NCBI GenBank assembly: GCA_964636125.1
Contig: CAZWPX010000007.1
Location: 61,508 to 125,507, forward strand
Reading direction: 5' to 3'
From: CAJINA01 sp964636125
GTDB lineage: Bacteria > Desulfobacterota > Desulfobacteria > Desulfobacterales > CAJINA01
Length of the DNA: 64,000 nt
The notes beneath the pieces are model-generated. The model saw only the letters and a list, made by a program, of their open reading frames with translations, searched no databases and was not told the DNA's origin. Shown one piece after another: positions 27,068 to 35,677 of this stretch. The position numbers were made by a program, and so were the translations under genes. Position 1 is the stretch's first letter. Each line of letters starts with the position of its first letter.

Positions 27068-27231
27068 GCGCCGGCTGATCATTTTTTGTTCCCGATGACA
27101 AGGCGCTAAAACTGCCTATATTTAGGTTGGCCTGCAGGTTTTATCCAGCAGCCAAGCTCAATATAGGCGTTTTGTTCTGCAGCATCCCTGGGCGGACAGG
27201 TACCGCATCCAGGGAACACCGGGAGGCGGCC

Positions 27232-27849
27232 ATGAAAGCAAAGTCAAATCCATTATTAGTGCTACTGGTTTCTGCCCTGGCAGTCCTGCTGGCCGGGTGT
27301 GGCCACGGCCGCAGTGCCCAAAGCACGTCAGTACCGAATGACCCCGATCCCCTCGGCCGCGAGATACAACAGGTAGTCGCGCAGCTGAGGGTGAATGCCG
27401 GGGCGTTCAACAAGATATATGATGGATTGCACCTTGCGGCGATCGCAGAAGCCGGGCGTTCAACGAACGACATCCAGTTGGGCTATCTGCAAAAAGTATA
27501 TCTGCACGTCAACCAGGCCCGGACAGTGGCCCACTATCAGGTCAGGTTGCTATCCGATTTCCCCTACATCGAAAAAGATCACCGCAGCGACTTTCTAACC
27601 CTCAGGGCCGTGGATCTCGACCGGGCGATATCCGCAATGGAAGATTCGGCCGGCTTCCTTGAAGTCTATGCGGCCTTTGTCAAAGATCAGGCGGTTCTGG
27701 CGGAAATAGAAAAAGCCCGTAATACCCTTGCCGGAACCAACTACCTCTATGAAAAACTCCTGGCGACCATCAAGCCGTCCGTGAATCCAGCGGCGCCGTT
27801 CTCAAAGGATCCCTATACGCCGTTTGCACGGGGGGCCGGTAGGTTGTAG
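27232..27849 (+). CDS. Lipoprotein of unknown function
   Basis: 205 residues from ATG at 27232 with GGGAGG upstream. A signal peptide with lipobox LLAGC puts the lipidated cysteine near residue 22, so the mature protein should be anchored in the inner or outer membrane facing the periplasm. The mature part is helical (LQKVYLHVNQARTVAHYQVR, AISAMEDSAGFLEVYAAFVK) and suggests a four-helix bundle. The family is not recognised. The upstream 35 codons of the open frame are not used because the signal peptide starts at this methionine. Confidence 0.7.
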   Translation: MKAKSNPLLVLLVSALAVLLAGCGHGRSAQSTSVPNDPDPLGREIQQVVAQLRVNAGAFNKIYDGLHLAAIAEAGRSTNDIQLGYLQKVYLHVNQARTVAHYQVRLLSDFPYIEKDHRSDFLTLRAVDLDRAISAMEDSAGFLEVYAAFVKDQAVLAEIEKARNTLAGTNYLYEKLLATIKPSVNPAAPFSKDPYTPFARGAGRL

Positions 27850-27878
27850 GTAAAAAACACTATATGTGGAATTATTTC

Positions 27879-28038
27879 TTGACAAACAGCCGCATATGGT
27901 GGCATAAGGCGCCAGCGCTAATCTCCGGACTTCTTCCTGTATCTAGTTTACCTGCGGATCGCCAACGGGCCTGAAATTAAACTAAAAAAGCGCAGCCCAC
28001 AGACCCCACAGCCCCAGGCTGTGGGGTCTGTTCTTTTT
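27879..28038 (+). ncRNA. Possible small RNA or short leader ending in a strong terminator
   Basis: TTGACA at 27879-27884 is followed 17 bases on by only a weak -10 (gcataa), and 95 bases later by the terminator at 28000-28038. No open frame spans the stretch. A transcript of about 120 nt is possible, but the region may simply be the end of the lipoprotein transcript. Confidence 0.2.
28000..28038 (+). terminator. Strong rho-independent terminator
   Basis: A perfect 14-bp GC-rich stem (cagaccccacagcc / ggctgtggggtctg) with a three-base loop, followed by ttctttttcc. It lies 150 bases after the lipoprotein and 70 before the CooC-like gene, separating the two transcripts. Confidence 0.9.
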
Positions 28039-28108
28039 CCGGCCGTCGGCTGAGGATAATTCACTTTAAACCCCTGCTATGGGGTAGTTTTCTCAGAGGA
28101 TGCATCAC

Positions 28109-28870
28109 ATGAAAATGCTGGTATGCGGTAAAGGCGGTTGTGGGAAGAGCACCCTGGCAGCTCTTTTGGCCCGGGCGCTGCAAAAGCGGGACAAACAGGT
28201 GCTCCTGGTGGACGCGGATGAATCAAACGTGGGCCTGTACCGGATGATGGGGGTTGAAATGCCCCAGCCGCTTCTGGACAGTCTGGGCGGGAAAAAGGGG
28301 CTGCGTGAAAAAACCGCCCCGGGTCTCTCCCTGGACGGCCCGCCGGCACTATTTCCAGCGGGGCTGGACATGGCCGCTCTCCCGGAGCACTGTGTGGCCG
28401 TAGCAGACGGTGTCCGGGTGCTGTCAGTGGGTAAAATTCATCACTTTGGCGAAGGCTGTGCCTGCCCCATGGGGCGACTGTTTCGGATGCTCTTTGCAGC
28501 CCTGACGCTTGCCCAGGATGATTGGGTTATTGTGGATGCGGCTGCCGGAGTAGAGCATTTCGGGCGGGGCCTTGACGGACAGTGTGACCGGGTTCTGTGC
28601 GTGGTGGACCCCTCTTATGAGTCGATCACCATGGCCCGGCGGGTGTCCGAACTGGCCCGGGAAGCGAATTTGCCGTTAGCCCTGGTGCTCAACAGGACCC
28701 GGCCGGATATAGAAGCGGAACTCACCCGGGCCCTTGGAGATGCTGCTCTTTTGGGGAGTCTGCCGGAGAACCCGCGCATCTTCAGCCAGAATCTCAAGGG
28801 CAAACCCCTCGACCCGGATTTGCCGGAAATTGAGTCCCTCTGCGATGCACTTTTAGCCGCGGCGAGCTAG
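28109..28870 (+). CDS. CooC/MinD-like P-loop ATPase
   Basis: 253 residues from ATG at 28109, nine bases after AGAGG (an ATG at 28100 is too close to it). The deviant Walker A motif GKGGCGKST is at about residues 6-14, followed by LVDADESNVGLY and, later, WVIVDAAAGVEHFGRG, all as in CooC-type nickel-insertion ATPases and their MinD relatives. CooC itself loads nickel into CO dehydrogenase, but no CODH gene is here and CxC metal ligands between domains are not evident beyond EGCACPMG. The following genes are a glycosyltransferase-like protein and a kinase-aminotransferase fusion. Confidence 0.75.
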   Translation: MKMLVCGKGGCGKSTLAALLARALQKRDKQVLLVDADESNVGLYRMMGVEMPQPLLDSLGGKKGLREKTAPGLSLDGPPALFPAGLDMAALPEHCVAVADGVRVLSVGKIHHFGEGCACPMGRLFRMLFAALTLAQDDWVIVDAAAGVEHFGRGLDGQCDRVLCVVDPSYESITMARRVSELAREANLPLALVLNRTRPDIEAELTRALGDAALLGSLPENPRIFSQNLKGKPLDPDLPEIESLCDALLAAAS

Positions 28871-28948
28871 CTGGGGGCTCTGGTACCCGGCTTACACCCG
28901 TGAACGATAATTGAAATCAGGATCCCTGTCAGTGGCTTGCAGCTTGCT

Positions 28949-30046
28949 ATGATGACACCCCACCCCATCCCTGTGGCCTATTTTATTTCCGCCCACGGGC
29001 TGGGCCATGCCGCCCGGGCCGCCGCGGTTATGGCGGCGGTTCAAAGGGCCCGTCCTGAGGTTCGCTTCGAGATCTTCACCCTGGTACCGCACTGGTTTTT
29101 TGCAGACAGCCTGCCGGGACCCTTTACCTGTCACACGCTCAAAACCGATGTGGGTCTGATTCAAAAGAGTCCACTGGCAGAGGATCTGCCGGCTACGATT
29201 GAGGCGCTGGACGCGTTCTATCCCCTGGCGCCCCAAAAGGTCGCCACAGTGGCCGCGCAGGTGCGATCACTGGACTGCCAGGCCGTTTTGTGTGACATCG
29301 CGCCCATGGGGATTGCCGTCGCACGCGCGGCCGGCTGCTGGTCGTGCCTGATCGAAAATTTCACCTGGGATTGGATATATGCGGGATACGGGGCCTATGC
29401 CCGGCGGCTGCAGCCCCACATCGCGTACCTGCAGGCTCTTTTCGCGGCAGCGGATTATCACATTCATACCCAGCCGGTCTGCGGTCCCGGCCTCCCGGAC
29501 CTGACTGTCGGACCGGTAAGCCGGGAGCCCCGGACGGCGAAGGCCAGCCTGCGGCGACGGCTACAGATAGATCCTGCCCTGCGGCTTGTGGTGGTCACCC
29601 TGGGGGGTACGGCTATCTCCAGGGGACAACTGCGGTATGACGTGTTGCCCGAGGATGTTTTCCTGGTGGTGCCCGGCACAGCCCGAAAAATGCAGCGGCA
29701 CGGTAAAATCCTGTTGCTGCCGGCCCGTTCCGGGGTGTATCATCCGGACCTGGTTCATGCGGCTGATGCGGTCATCGGTAAAATCGGGTACAGCACCATT
29801 GCTGAAGTATACCAGGCCGGCATTCCTTTCGGATATGTCTCCCGTTCCGGTTTCCGGGAGTCCCCGGTGCTGGAGGTTTTTGTACGGGAAACACTGCGGT
29901 CAGTGAAAGTGACCGCCAAAGCACTGCAATCCGGATCCTGGACAGAGCAGATAGATGCTTTGACAACATTGCCACCTGTTGAATCGCCGCGCGATTCAGG
30001 GGCGACGGATATAGCCGGGTTTCTTTTTTCAATACTGAAAATCTGA
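28949..30046 (+). CDS. Glycosyltransferase-like protein of the GT-B (MurG/GT28-like) fold
   Basis: 365 residues from ATG at 28949; a TTG at 28937 is an alternative and no clear ribosome site decides. VAYFISAHGLGHAARAAAV at the N-terminus is the GHGxGHxxR loop seen in GT28-like proteins and in the N-terminal part of plant L-arabinokinase; IGKIGYSTIAEVYQAGIPF (about residues 278-296) is the C-terminal donor-binding motif. It may transfer or bind a sugar nucleotide; the substrate is unknown. 78 bases after the ATPase gene and 104 before the fusion gene on the same strand. Confidence 0.72.
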   Translation: MMTPHPIPVAYFISAHGLGHAARAAAVMAAVQRARPEVRFEIFTLVPHWFFADSLPGPFTCHTLKTDVGLIQKSPLAEDLPATIEALDAFYPLAPQKVATVAAQVRSLDCQAVLCDIAPMGIAVARAAGCWSCLIENFTWDWIYAGYGAYARRLQPHIAYLQALFAAADYHIHTQPVCGPGLPDLTVGPVSREPRTAKASLRRRLQIDPALRLVVVTLGGTAISRGQLRYDVLPEDVFLVVPGTARKMQRHGKILLLPARSGVYHPDLVHAADAVIGKIGYSTIAEVYQAGIPFGYVSRSGFRESPVLEVFVRETLRSVKVTAKALQSGSWTEQIDALTTLPPVESPRDSGATDIAGFLFSILKI

Positions 30047-30150
30047 ATCATAGAAAGACCATCTCCTTGACCCCAACCGGGGCTTACAGTAGCATACTCT
30101 ATTTCCAGGCCATTGAGCCGTCCCATTTATCCTTTAAGGAAGTACGCCAG

Positions 30151-32430
30151 ATGACTGCAAAAAAGATGCTCGCAATGCTGTATGGGGTCCAGAGTCCAGA
30201 CCTTAAGGACCTTGAAGGATACGCCAGCATCAACACCCGGGTAAAAACCACCGCCGGGAAAACCTTTGTCTGGAAACAGAACCCGGATTCTCCCCTGGAG
30301 CGTGCGTTTCTCGAGGCTGAGAACCAGGTCCTGCTTTCTCTCTCAGCGAAATTGCCCTATGATTTTCCCGTGCCGCAAGCAGATTGTCACGATCACTTTC
30401 TGTCCGTGACCGACAACCCTGACGGCAGCCGAACCCTGCATCGGCTGCTGACCTTCGTGGAGGGTGATTTTTTTGACCAGGTGGTGCCCACCCCCGAGTT
30501 GTATGCGTCCCTGGGCACCTTTCTGGCCCGCCTGGACCGGGCCCTGCTGGGTTTCCGCCACCCGGGTATAGAGGCCCGGCGGTTGCAGTGGGACCTGCAG
30601 CACCTGGCGCTGCCGCTGCAGTATCTCCCCTATATAGCTGATGCGCGCCAGCGAAAGCTGGTTGAATATTTTTACTTGCAATTTAAGGAGGTTGTGGTTC
30701 CAAAACTCACTTCGCTAAGGCGGAGCGTCATCCATGGGGACGCCAACCAGCAAAATCTGCTCACCACCGACGGCCGTATTTCGGGACTTATCGATTTCGG
30801 CGACATGAATTATACGCCGCTGGTGAACGAAGTGGCGATTGCCCTGACCTACGCCATGCTGGGCAAAACTGATCCGCTTGTCTGGGCGGGGCATGTACTG
30901 CGGGCGTATACCGCCGAACTGCCCCTGGAAAAGGGTGAAATCGAGATACTCTACTACCTGGTAGCCGGCCGCCTGTGCGCCAGTGTCTGTAATTCGGCCC
31001 ATGCCAAAACCCTCAAGCCGGACAGCGACTACATCACCATCACCGAAAAACCGGCCTGGGAGATGCTGGAAAAATGGCTCTCCCTGAATCCCCGGGCCGT
31101 GGCCGCAGCCTTTGCCGATGCCGCTGGTCTTAAACAAACACCAGCGCCTGACATTGAGCGGGACCTTGGCCGCCGCAAGGCCTATTTCAGTCGAGCCCTT
31201 TCGGTCAGCTACGCCGAGCCGCTTAAAATGGAAAAGGCCGCTTTCCAGTACATGTACGATGCCGCCGGCCACACGTATCTGGATCTGTACAACAACATCC
31301 CCCATGTGGGGCACTGCCACCCGCGGGTGGTTCAGGCCGGCCAGGCCCACATGGCCCGGCTCAACACCAATACCCGTTACCTGTATGATTCCCTGCACGA
31401 CTATTCCGAACGCCTGCTGGCCACGTTCCCGGACCAGTTGAACAAGATTTTTTATGTCAACTCCGGCAGTGCCGCAGCCGACCTGGCGGTGCGTCTGGCC
31501 CGGATGTACACCGGAAAAGAGGGTTTGCTGGTGCTCGAACACGGCTACCATGGCAATACCGTGACCGGGATAGAGATCAGTTCGTATAAGTTTGAGCATG
31601 TCGCCGGGCCGGGACAGCCGAATCACATCCTCAAGGCGCCTATCCCGGATGCCTATCGGGGCGCTCACCGGGGCGTCGGGGCCGGCCAAAAGTATGCCGC
31701 GGAGGCCGCCGCCCTACTTCAGGCTGAGAAGAGAGATCCGGCCGCGTTTATCTGTGAGCCGATCGTTGGCTGCGGGGGCCAGGTGCCCCTGCCGCAGGGT
31801 TACCTGGAAATGCTCTACCCGGAATTACAGGCCCGGGGGATTGTCTGCATCTCCGACGAGGTGCAAACCGGTTTCGGGCGATTGGGGCGGTGGTTCTGGG
31901 GCTTCGAGATGCAGGGGGTGGTCCCGGACATCGTCCTGCTGGGCAAGCCCATGGGCAATGGCCATCCCCTGGCGGCCGTGGTGACGACCGCAGCTGTTGC
32001 CTGCGCTTTTGAAAACGGCCTGGAATTTTTCAGCTCCTTCGGCGGCAATTCGGTGGCCTGCGCCGTGGGGCTGGCCGTGCTGGAGGTGATCGCGGCGGAG
32101 GGGCTGCAACAGAACGCCCGGGAGACCGGGGATTATTTGAAACGCGGGCTGAAAGATTTGCAAAGACGATTCCCGGTGATCGGGGACGTGCGCGGTGAAG
32201 GCCTTTTCCTCGGTATTGATTGTGTTCAGGATCCGGAAAGCCGCGAACCATACACTGCGTTGGCCGGCGACGTGATTAACCGGCTCAAGGCGGCGTGTAT
32301 CCTGGCCGGGACCGACGGCCCCTTTGAGAATGTCATCAAGATCAAACCTCCGATTTGCTTTAACAAAAATGACGCAGACATATTCTTGAACGCGCTCGAA
32401 AAGGCCTTAATTGAAAGTATAGGCCGATAA
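30151..32430 (+). CDS. Fusion: APH/choline-kinase-like phosphotransferase + class III aminotransferase (ETNPPL/AGXT2L-like)
   Basis: 759 residues. The start is ATG at 30151, ten bases after AAGGA. Residues 1-330 form an aminoglycoside-phosphotransferase-like kinase: Brenner loop VIHGDANQQNLL (about residue 195) and metal motif LIDFGDMNY (about residue 215). Residues 350-759 are a fold-type I aminotransferase: NSGSAAADLAVRLAR, EHGYHGNT, DEVQTGFGRLG and the PLP lysine in LLGKPMGNGHP. The GKPMGNGHP form resembles AGXT2L phospho-lyases that act on phosphoethanolamine or phospho-hydroxylysine. A kinase that phosphorylates an amino alcohol and a lyase that removes the phosphate would be a consistent pair. 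Confidence 0.82.
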   Translation: MTAKKMLAMLYGVQSPDLKDLEGYASINTRVKTTAGKTFVWKQNPDSPLERAFLEAENQVLLSLSAKLPYDFPVPQADCHDHFLSVTDNPDGSRTLHRLLTFVEGDFFDQVVPTPELYASLGTFLARLDRALLGFRHPGIEARRLQWDLQHLALPLQYLPYIADARQRKLVEYFYLQFKEVVVPKLTSLRRSVIHGDANQQNLLTTDGRISGLIDFGDMNYTPLVNEVAIALTYAMLGKTDPLVWAGHVLRAYTAELPLEKGEIEILYYLVAGRLCASVCNSAHAKTLKPDSDYITITEKPAWEMLEKWLSLNPRAVAAAFADAAGLKQTPAPDIERDLGRRKAYFSRALSVSYAEPLKMEKAAFQYMYDAAGHTYLDLYNNIPHVGHCHPRVVQAGQAHMARLNTNTRYLYDSLHDYSERLLATFPDQLNKIFYVNSGSAAADLAVRLARMYTGKEGLLVLEHGYHGNTVTGIEISSYKFEHVAGPGQPNHILKAPIPDAYRGAHRGVGAGQKYAAEAAALLQAEKRDPAAFICEPIVGCGGQVPLPQGYLEMLYPELQARGIVCISDEVQTGFGRLGRWFWGFEMQGVVPDIVLLGKPMGNGHPLAAVVTTAAVACAFENGLEFFSSFGGNSVACAVGLAVLEVIAAEGLQQNARETGDYLKRGLKDLQRRFPVIGDVRGEGLFLGIDCVQDPESREPYTALAGDVINRLKAACILAGTDGPFENVIKIKPPICFNKNDADIFLNALEKALIESIGR

Positions 32431-32483
32431 AGCCAACCCAGTGCACAGCGTTCCCGGAGAAAGTCAAAACCTCTAAATCCAAT

Positions 32484-32625
32484 CTCGCGCCAAGGCGCAT
32501 AGAAAACCGACCAGAGATCCCGCTTCGCGGGATAGAATCCAAAACCTGAAACTGTGTTTTGAAAGGTTTTGCCTCGTGAAGCGGACACCCCTTTGCCCTT
32601 GAGCTGCTTTGCGCCTTTGCGCGAG
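32484..32625. repeat. REP-like imperfect inverted repeat
   Basis: ctcgcgccaaggcgca at 32484-32499 pairs with tgcgcctttgcgcgag at 32610-32625 with one mismatch over 16 bases. A related sequence, ctcgcgcaagacgcca, lies at 39680-39695 between the two reductase genes. This appears to be a dispersed non-coding repeat in convergent or intergenic gaps. Confidence 0.55.
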
Positions 32626-32709
32626 GCATGGTTTTGACCCTCCATACGTTGCCCCTCCGATAATATATCCGCATAGAAGTTTTGGGCAACTTGACAACGG
32701 CTCGATGTT

Positions 32710-32733
32710 AATTAGTTTAATATTAAACTAATT
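32710..32733. promoter_or_regulatory. 24-bp perfect palindrome, probable MarR operator
   Basis: Half-site aattagtttaat is repeated exactly in inverted form with no spacer, centred 27 bases before the marR-like start codon. AT-rich palindromes of this type are the usual binding sites of MarR dimers, so the regulator probably represses itself and the genes after it. Confidence 0.75.
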
Positions 32734-32748
32734 TCAAGTGAGGCAATT

Positions 32749-33207
32749 ATGACCCCTGAAAACCGAACAACAGATCACCAGCGGGCCGCTCTGAAGGCTT
32801 ACACCAAGCTGATGCGGGCGGCTGACGCTGTGACGACCCGGATGCACCGGCACCTTGCAGATACCGGCCTGACCCTCAGCCAGTTCGGTGTGCTGGAGGT
32901 TCTGTATCACAAGGGCCCGCTCTGTCAGCGGGACATCGGCCGGAAGATTTTGAAAACCAGCGGCAACATGACCACTGTTGTTGACAACCTGGAGAAAAGG
33001 AACCTGGTGGTCCGCGAACAGGACCCGGCTGACCGCCGGCGCATGTCGGTGAAACTGACGGACAGGGGTTATGAATTGATCCACACCCTGTTTCCAACCC
33101 ATGCCAAAATTGCAGCAGACACATTTGCGGCTCTCCCGGCAGACGAACTGGAAAATTTTGGACGGCTTTTAAAAAAAATTGGCAGGGCCAATGGCACCCG
33201 GCCATAG
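32749..33207 (+). CDS. MarR-family transcriptional regulator
   Basis: 152 residues with GTGAGG six bases upstream. The winged helix lies at residues 40-105: GLTLSQFGVLEVLYHKGPL, recognition helix ILKTSGNMTTVVDNLEKR and the wing DPADRRRMSVKLTDRG, whose arginine-rich DxRRxxVxLTxxG pattern is the family signature. MarR proteins release DNA on binding small phenolic or oxidising compounds. The palindrome just upstream, and pirin (18 bases on) and nitroreductase genes after it, suggest control of a redox or quinone/flavonoid-type stress response. Confidence 0.88.
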   Translation: MTPENRTTDHQRAALKAYTKLMRAADAVTTRMHRHLADTGLTLSQFGVLEVLYHKGPLCQRDIGRKILKTSGNMTTVVDNLEKRNLVVREQDPADRRRMSVKLTDRGYELIHTLFPTHAKIAADTFAALPADELENFGRLLKKIGRANGTRP

Positions 33208-33225
33208 CGGGCACAGGAGGACACC

Positions 33226-33927
33226 ATGAGTACAACCATCATTCCGGCTGACCGGCGCCATTTCACGGATATGGGCTGGCTGCAGACTTACTGGCTTTTC
33301 TCTTTTTCAAACTATTATGATCCGGCCAACATGGGCCATGGCAAACTGCGGGTGTTCAATGACGACGTGGTGCGGCCCGGGACCGGGTTTCCCACCCATC
33401 CCCATGAAGAAATGGAGATCATCACCATTGTATTGAAAGGTGAAATTTCCCATAAGGACAGCATGGGCAACGGCGGGGTAATCCACGCCGGTGAGGTCCA
33501 GCGGATGTCTGCGGGCACAGGCCTGACCCACTCCGAATACAACGAAGGGGATGCGGACCTGCATTTTTATCAGGTCTGGATCTTGCCGGACGAAGGGGGG
33601 CTCGCGCCTTCTTATGAGCAAAAAAAGTTTGCGGAAACCGAATTCCAGAATGTCCTGTTTCCCCTGGCCTCCGGGCAGGACAAGGACGGCGCCGTCAGTT
33701 TTCATACGGATGCAACGATTTACCGGTCACAACTTGAAGCGGGCCGGCAGCTGGCGCATCGTGCCTCTGCGGACCGCAGGATCTTCCTTTACCTGACGTC
33801 GGGATCTTTGCGGGTGAATGGTGACATGCTGGCTGAAAGGGATCAGGCTCGCCTGGGTGGAGTTGAAAGTGTTGAGCTAAAAGCCGACCAGGATGCAGAT
33901 TTTATCCTCATCGATGTGCCGGATTAA
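33226..33927 (+). CDS. Pirin-family bicupin protein
   Basis: 233 residues, the usual size for YhhW-type pirins. Metal-binding cupin motifs are visible: FPTHPHEEMEIITIVLKGE (histidines at about residues 56 and 58) and GLTHSEYNEG (histidine and glutamate about residues 100-102). The second cupin is degenerate, as in the family. Members include quercetin 2,3-dioxygenases; most have no proven activity, and oxygen-dependent chemistry would be odd in an anaerobe, so a redox sensor or defence role is as likely. GGAGG is seven bases upstream. Same operon as marR. Confidence 0.87.
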   Translation: MSTTIIPADRRHFTDMGWLQTYWLFSFSNYYDPANMGHGKLRVFNDDVVRPGTGFPTHPHEEMEIITIVLKGEISHKDSMGNGGVIHAGEVQRMSAGTGLTHSEYNEGDADLHFYQVWILPDEGGLAPSYEQKKFAETEFQNVLFPLASGQDKDGAVSFHTDATIYRSQLEAGRQLAHRASADRRIFLYLTSGSLRVNGDMLAERDQARLGGVESVELKADQDADFILIDVPD

Positions 33928-34060
33928 TGCCTAATATTTTCACTTGAGCCCTGGGATCCTCGACCCCTTGGCCCCTTGCTTCCAAAGCAAAGATGCGTGG
34001 CCTGGGTGAAGATGATCCAAAATTCCAACCGAACCCCAACACAAAGCAAGAGGAGATACC

Positions 34061-34690
34061 ATGAACTATAAAGAGATAACCGCAAACAGACGGGCCATCA
34101 ACTTTTTCGACCCCGACCGGGACGTGCCGGAAGAGCTGCTGGGAGAGATGATCGACCTGGCGACCAGGGCCCCCTCCAGTTTCAATCTGCAGCCCTGGAA
34201 CCTGATGGTCCTGCGCGATACGGCCACCAAGGAAAAACTCAAGGCGCTGGCCTGGGATCAGCCCAAAGTCGTGGAGGCGCCGGTTACGTTGATTGTGCTG
34301 GCGGATAAAGACGGCTGGCAGGAGGGACACCCGACTGTGGAAAAAAACTGGCAGCAGATGCTCGACAGCGGGGCCATGGGGCCGGACCAGCGGGACTGGT
34401 TTTTGAATGCCGCCAAATCTCTCTATGGCTGGAGCCCCGAGGCCAGCCTCGCCTATGCCGCTAAGAATACGGGCTTTTTTGCCATGGGCCTGATGTATGC
34501 GGCGACCAGCCTGGGCCTTGAAACCCATCCCATGGACGGATTTGATCACGAAGGTGTGCGCAAGGCCTTCAATATACCGGATAACTTCTGGGTCCCGCTC
34601 CTTTTGGCTGTTGGTTACAAAAAGCCGGATGCTGAAGTTTTTCCGCCCAAGTGGCGCAAGACCCGGGACGAAATTGTTGTCTCATTTTAA
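34061..34690 (+). CDS. Nitroreductase-family FMN oxidoreductase
   Basis: 209 residues with AGAGGAG upstream. The N-terminal RRAINFFDP and APSSFNLQPWNLMVL match the FMN-binding RRSxRxF and PSSxNxQPW motifs, and GLMYAATSLGLETHPMDGFD matches the late GLET-type segment. The family reduces nitro groups, quinones or activated alkenes with NAD(P)H through FMN as a homodimer. Placed 133 bases after pirin in the marR-pirin cluster, consistent with detoxification of electrophiles. Soluble cytoplasmic protein. Confidence 0.88.
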   Translation: MNYKEITANRRAINFFDPDRDVPEELLGEMIDLATRAPSSFNLQPWNLMVLRDTATKEKLKALAWDQPKVVEAPVTLIVLADKDGWQEGHPTVEKNWQQMLDSGAMGPDQRDWFLNAAKSLYGWSPEASLAYAAKNTGFFAMGLMYAATSLGLETHPMDGFDHEGVRKAFNIPDNFWVPLLLAVGYKKPDAEVFPPKWRKTRDEIVVSF

Positions 34691-34747
34691 ACAAATGGTT
34701 ACTGTCATTTGACAATGCGAATTTGAACTTGAAAGGAGTCGGTGGGC

Positions 34748-35626
34748 ATGAGCGACGAATGCGTCGAGGCGAATGTTCTCGAGGAGCTGCTGAAATTGTT
34801 GAAACTGGAAAAAATCGAAGAGAACATTTTCCGTGGCCAGAGCCAGGACCTGGGATTCGGATCGGTTTTCGGGGGTCAGGTCCTGGGGCAGGCCCTCTCT
34901 GCGGCCTACCGGACCGTTCCGGACGGCCGGGTTGCGCACAGCCTGCACGGCTACTTTTTGCGCAGCGGTGACGCCCTCATGCCGATTGTCTACAATGTGG
35001 ACTGCATCCGGGACGGTAAAAGTTTCACCACCCGGCGGGTGGTCGCGGTTCAAAAAGGCCGGGCCATATTCAACATGGCCGCTTCGTTTCAGGCTGGCGA
35101 GAAGGGTTTTAACCACCAGGACCATGCGCCCACGGTTGCCGGTCCGGACGGTATTATGCCGGAACTTGAACTGGCCATGCGGGTTGCGGATCGCATTCCG
35201 GAATCGATCCGCAACAAAATATTATGCAAAAAACCGATTGAAATCAGGCCGGTAAATCCCATCAACCCGTTTTCACCGAAAAAGCAGGAGCCGCGGCGGT
35301 TCAACTGGTTCAAAGCGATCGACCGCCTTCCCGACGACCCGGTGGTGCACCAGTACCTGCTGGCCTATGCTTCTGACTTCGGCCTGGTGGGGACGGCCCT
35401 TTATCCCCACGCGCACAGCTACTGGGAACCGCAGATGCAGGTGGCCAGCCTGGATCATGCCATGTGGTTTCACCGGGATTTTCGCATGGATGACTGGCTG
35501 TTATATGCTATGGAGAGCCCGAACGCATCCGGTTCCCGGGGTTTGAACAACGGCCGGATTTATACACGTGCGGGCAAGCTGGTCGCCTCGGTCACCCAGG
35601 AGGGGTTGATTCGCCTGCGCGATTGA
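34748..35626 (+). CDS. tesB: Acyl-CoA thioesterase II (TesB-type)
   Basis: 292 residues; ATG at 34748 is nine bases from AAGGAG, whereas GTG at 34742 is closer. A double hot-dog protein: GSVFGGQVLGQALSAAYRTV, then HSLHGYFLRSGD in the first half, and YASDFGLVGTALYPHAHSYW with ASLDHAMWFHRDFRMDDWLLY in the second, containing the catalytic Asp/Gln/Thr area. It hydrolyses medium- and long-chain acyl-CoA to free acid and CoA in the cytoplasm. It lies between the pirin-nitroreductase genes and the lipid-storage locus, and might belong functionally to the latter. Confidence 0.9.
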   Translation: MSDECVEANVLEELLKLLKLEKIEENIFRGQSQDLGFGSVFGGQVLGQALSAAYRTVPDGRVAHSLHGYFLRSGDALMPIVYNVDCIRDGKSFTTRRVVAVQKGRAIFNMAASFQAGEKGFNHQDHAPTVAGPDGIMPELELAMRVADRIPESIRNKILCKKPIEIRPVNPINPFSPKKQEPRRFNWFKAIDRLPDDPVVHQYLLAYASDFGLVGTALYPHAHSYWEPQMQVASLDHAMWFHRDFRMDDWLLYAMESPNASGSRGLNNGRIYTRAGKLVASVTQEGLIRLRD

Positions 35627-35677
35627 AACAAAACAGCAGATTTCCGCCCGCTGACCCTGATGCCAAACACCGGAAGA

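Noticed and set aside
30715..31689. 324-codon minus-strand frame in the kinase-aminotransferase fusion
   Set aside because: Antisense shadow; the plus-strand frame has all the conserved motifs.
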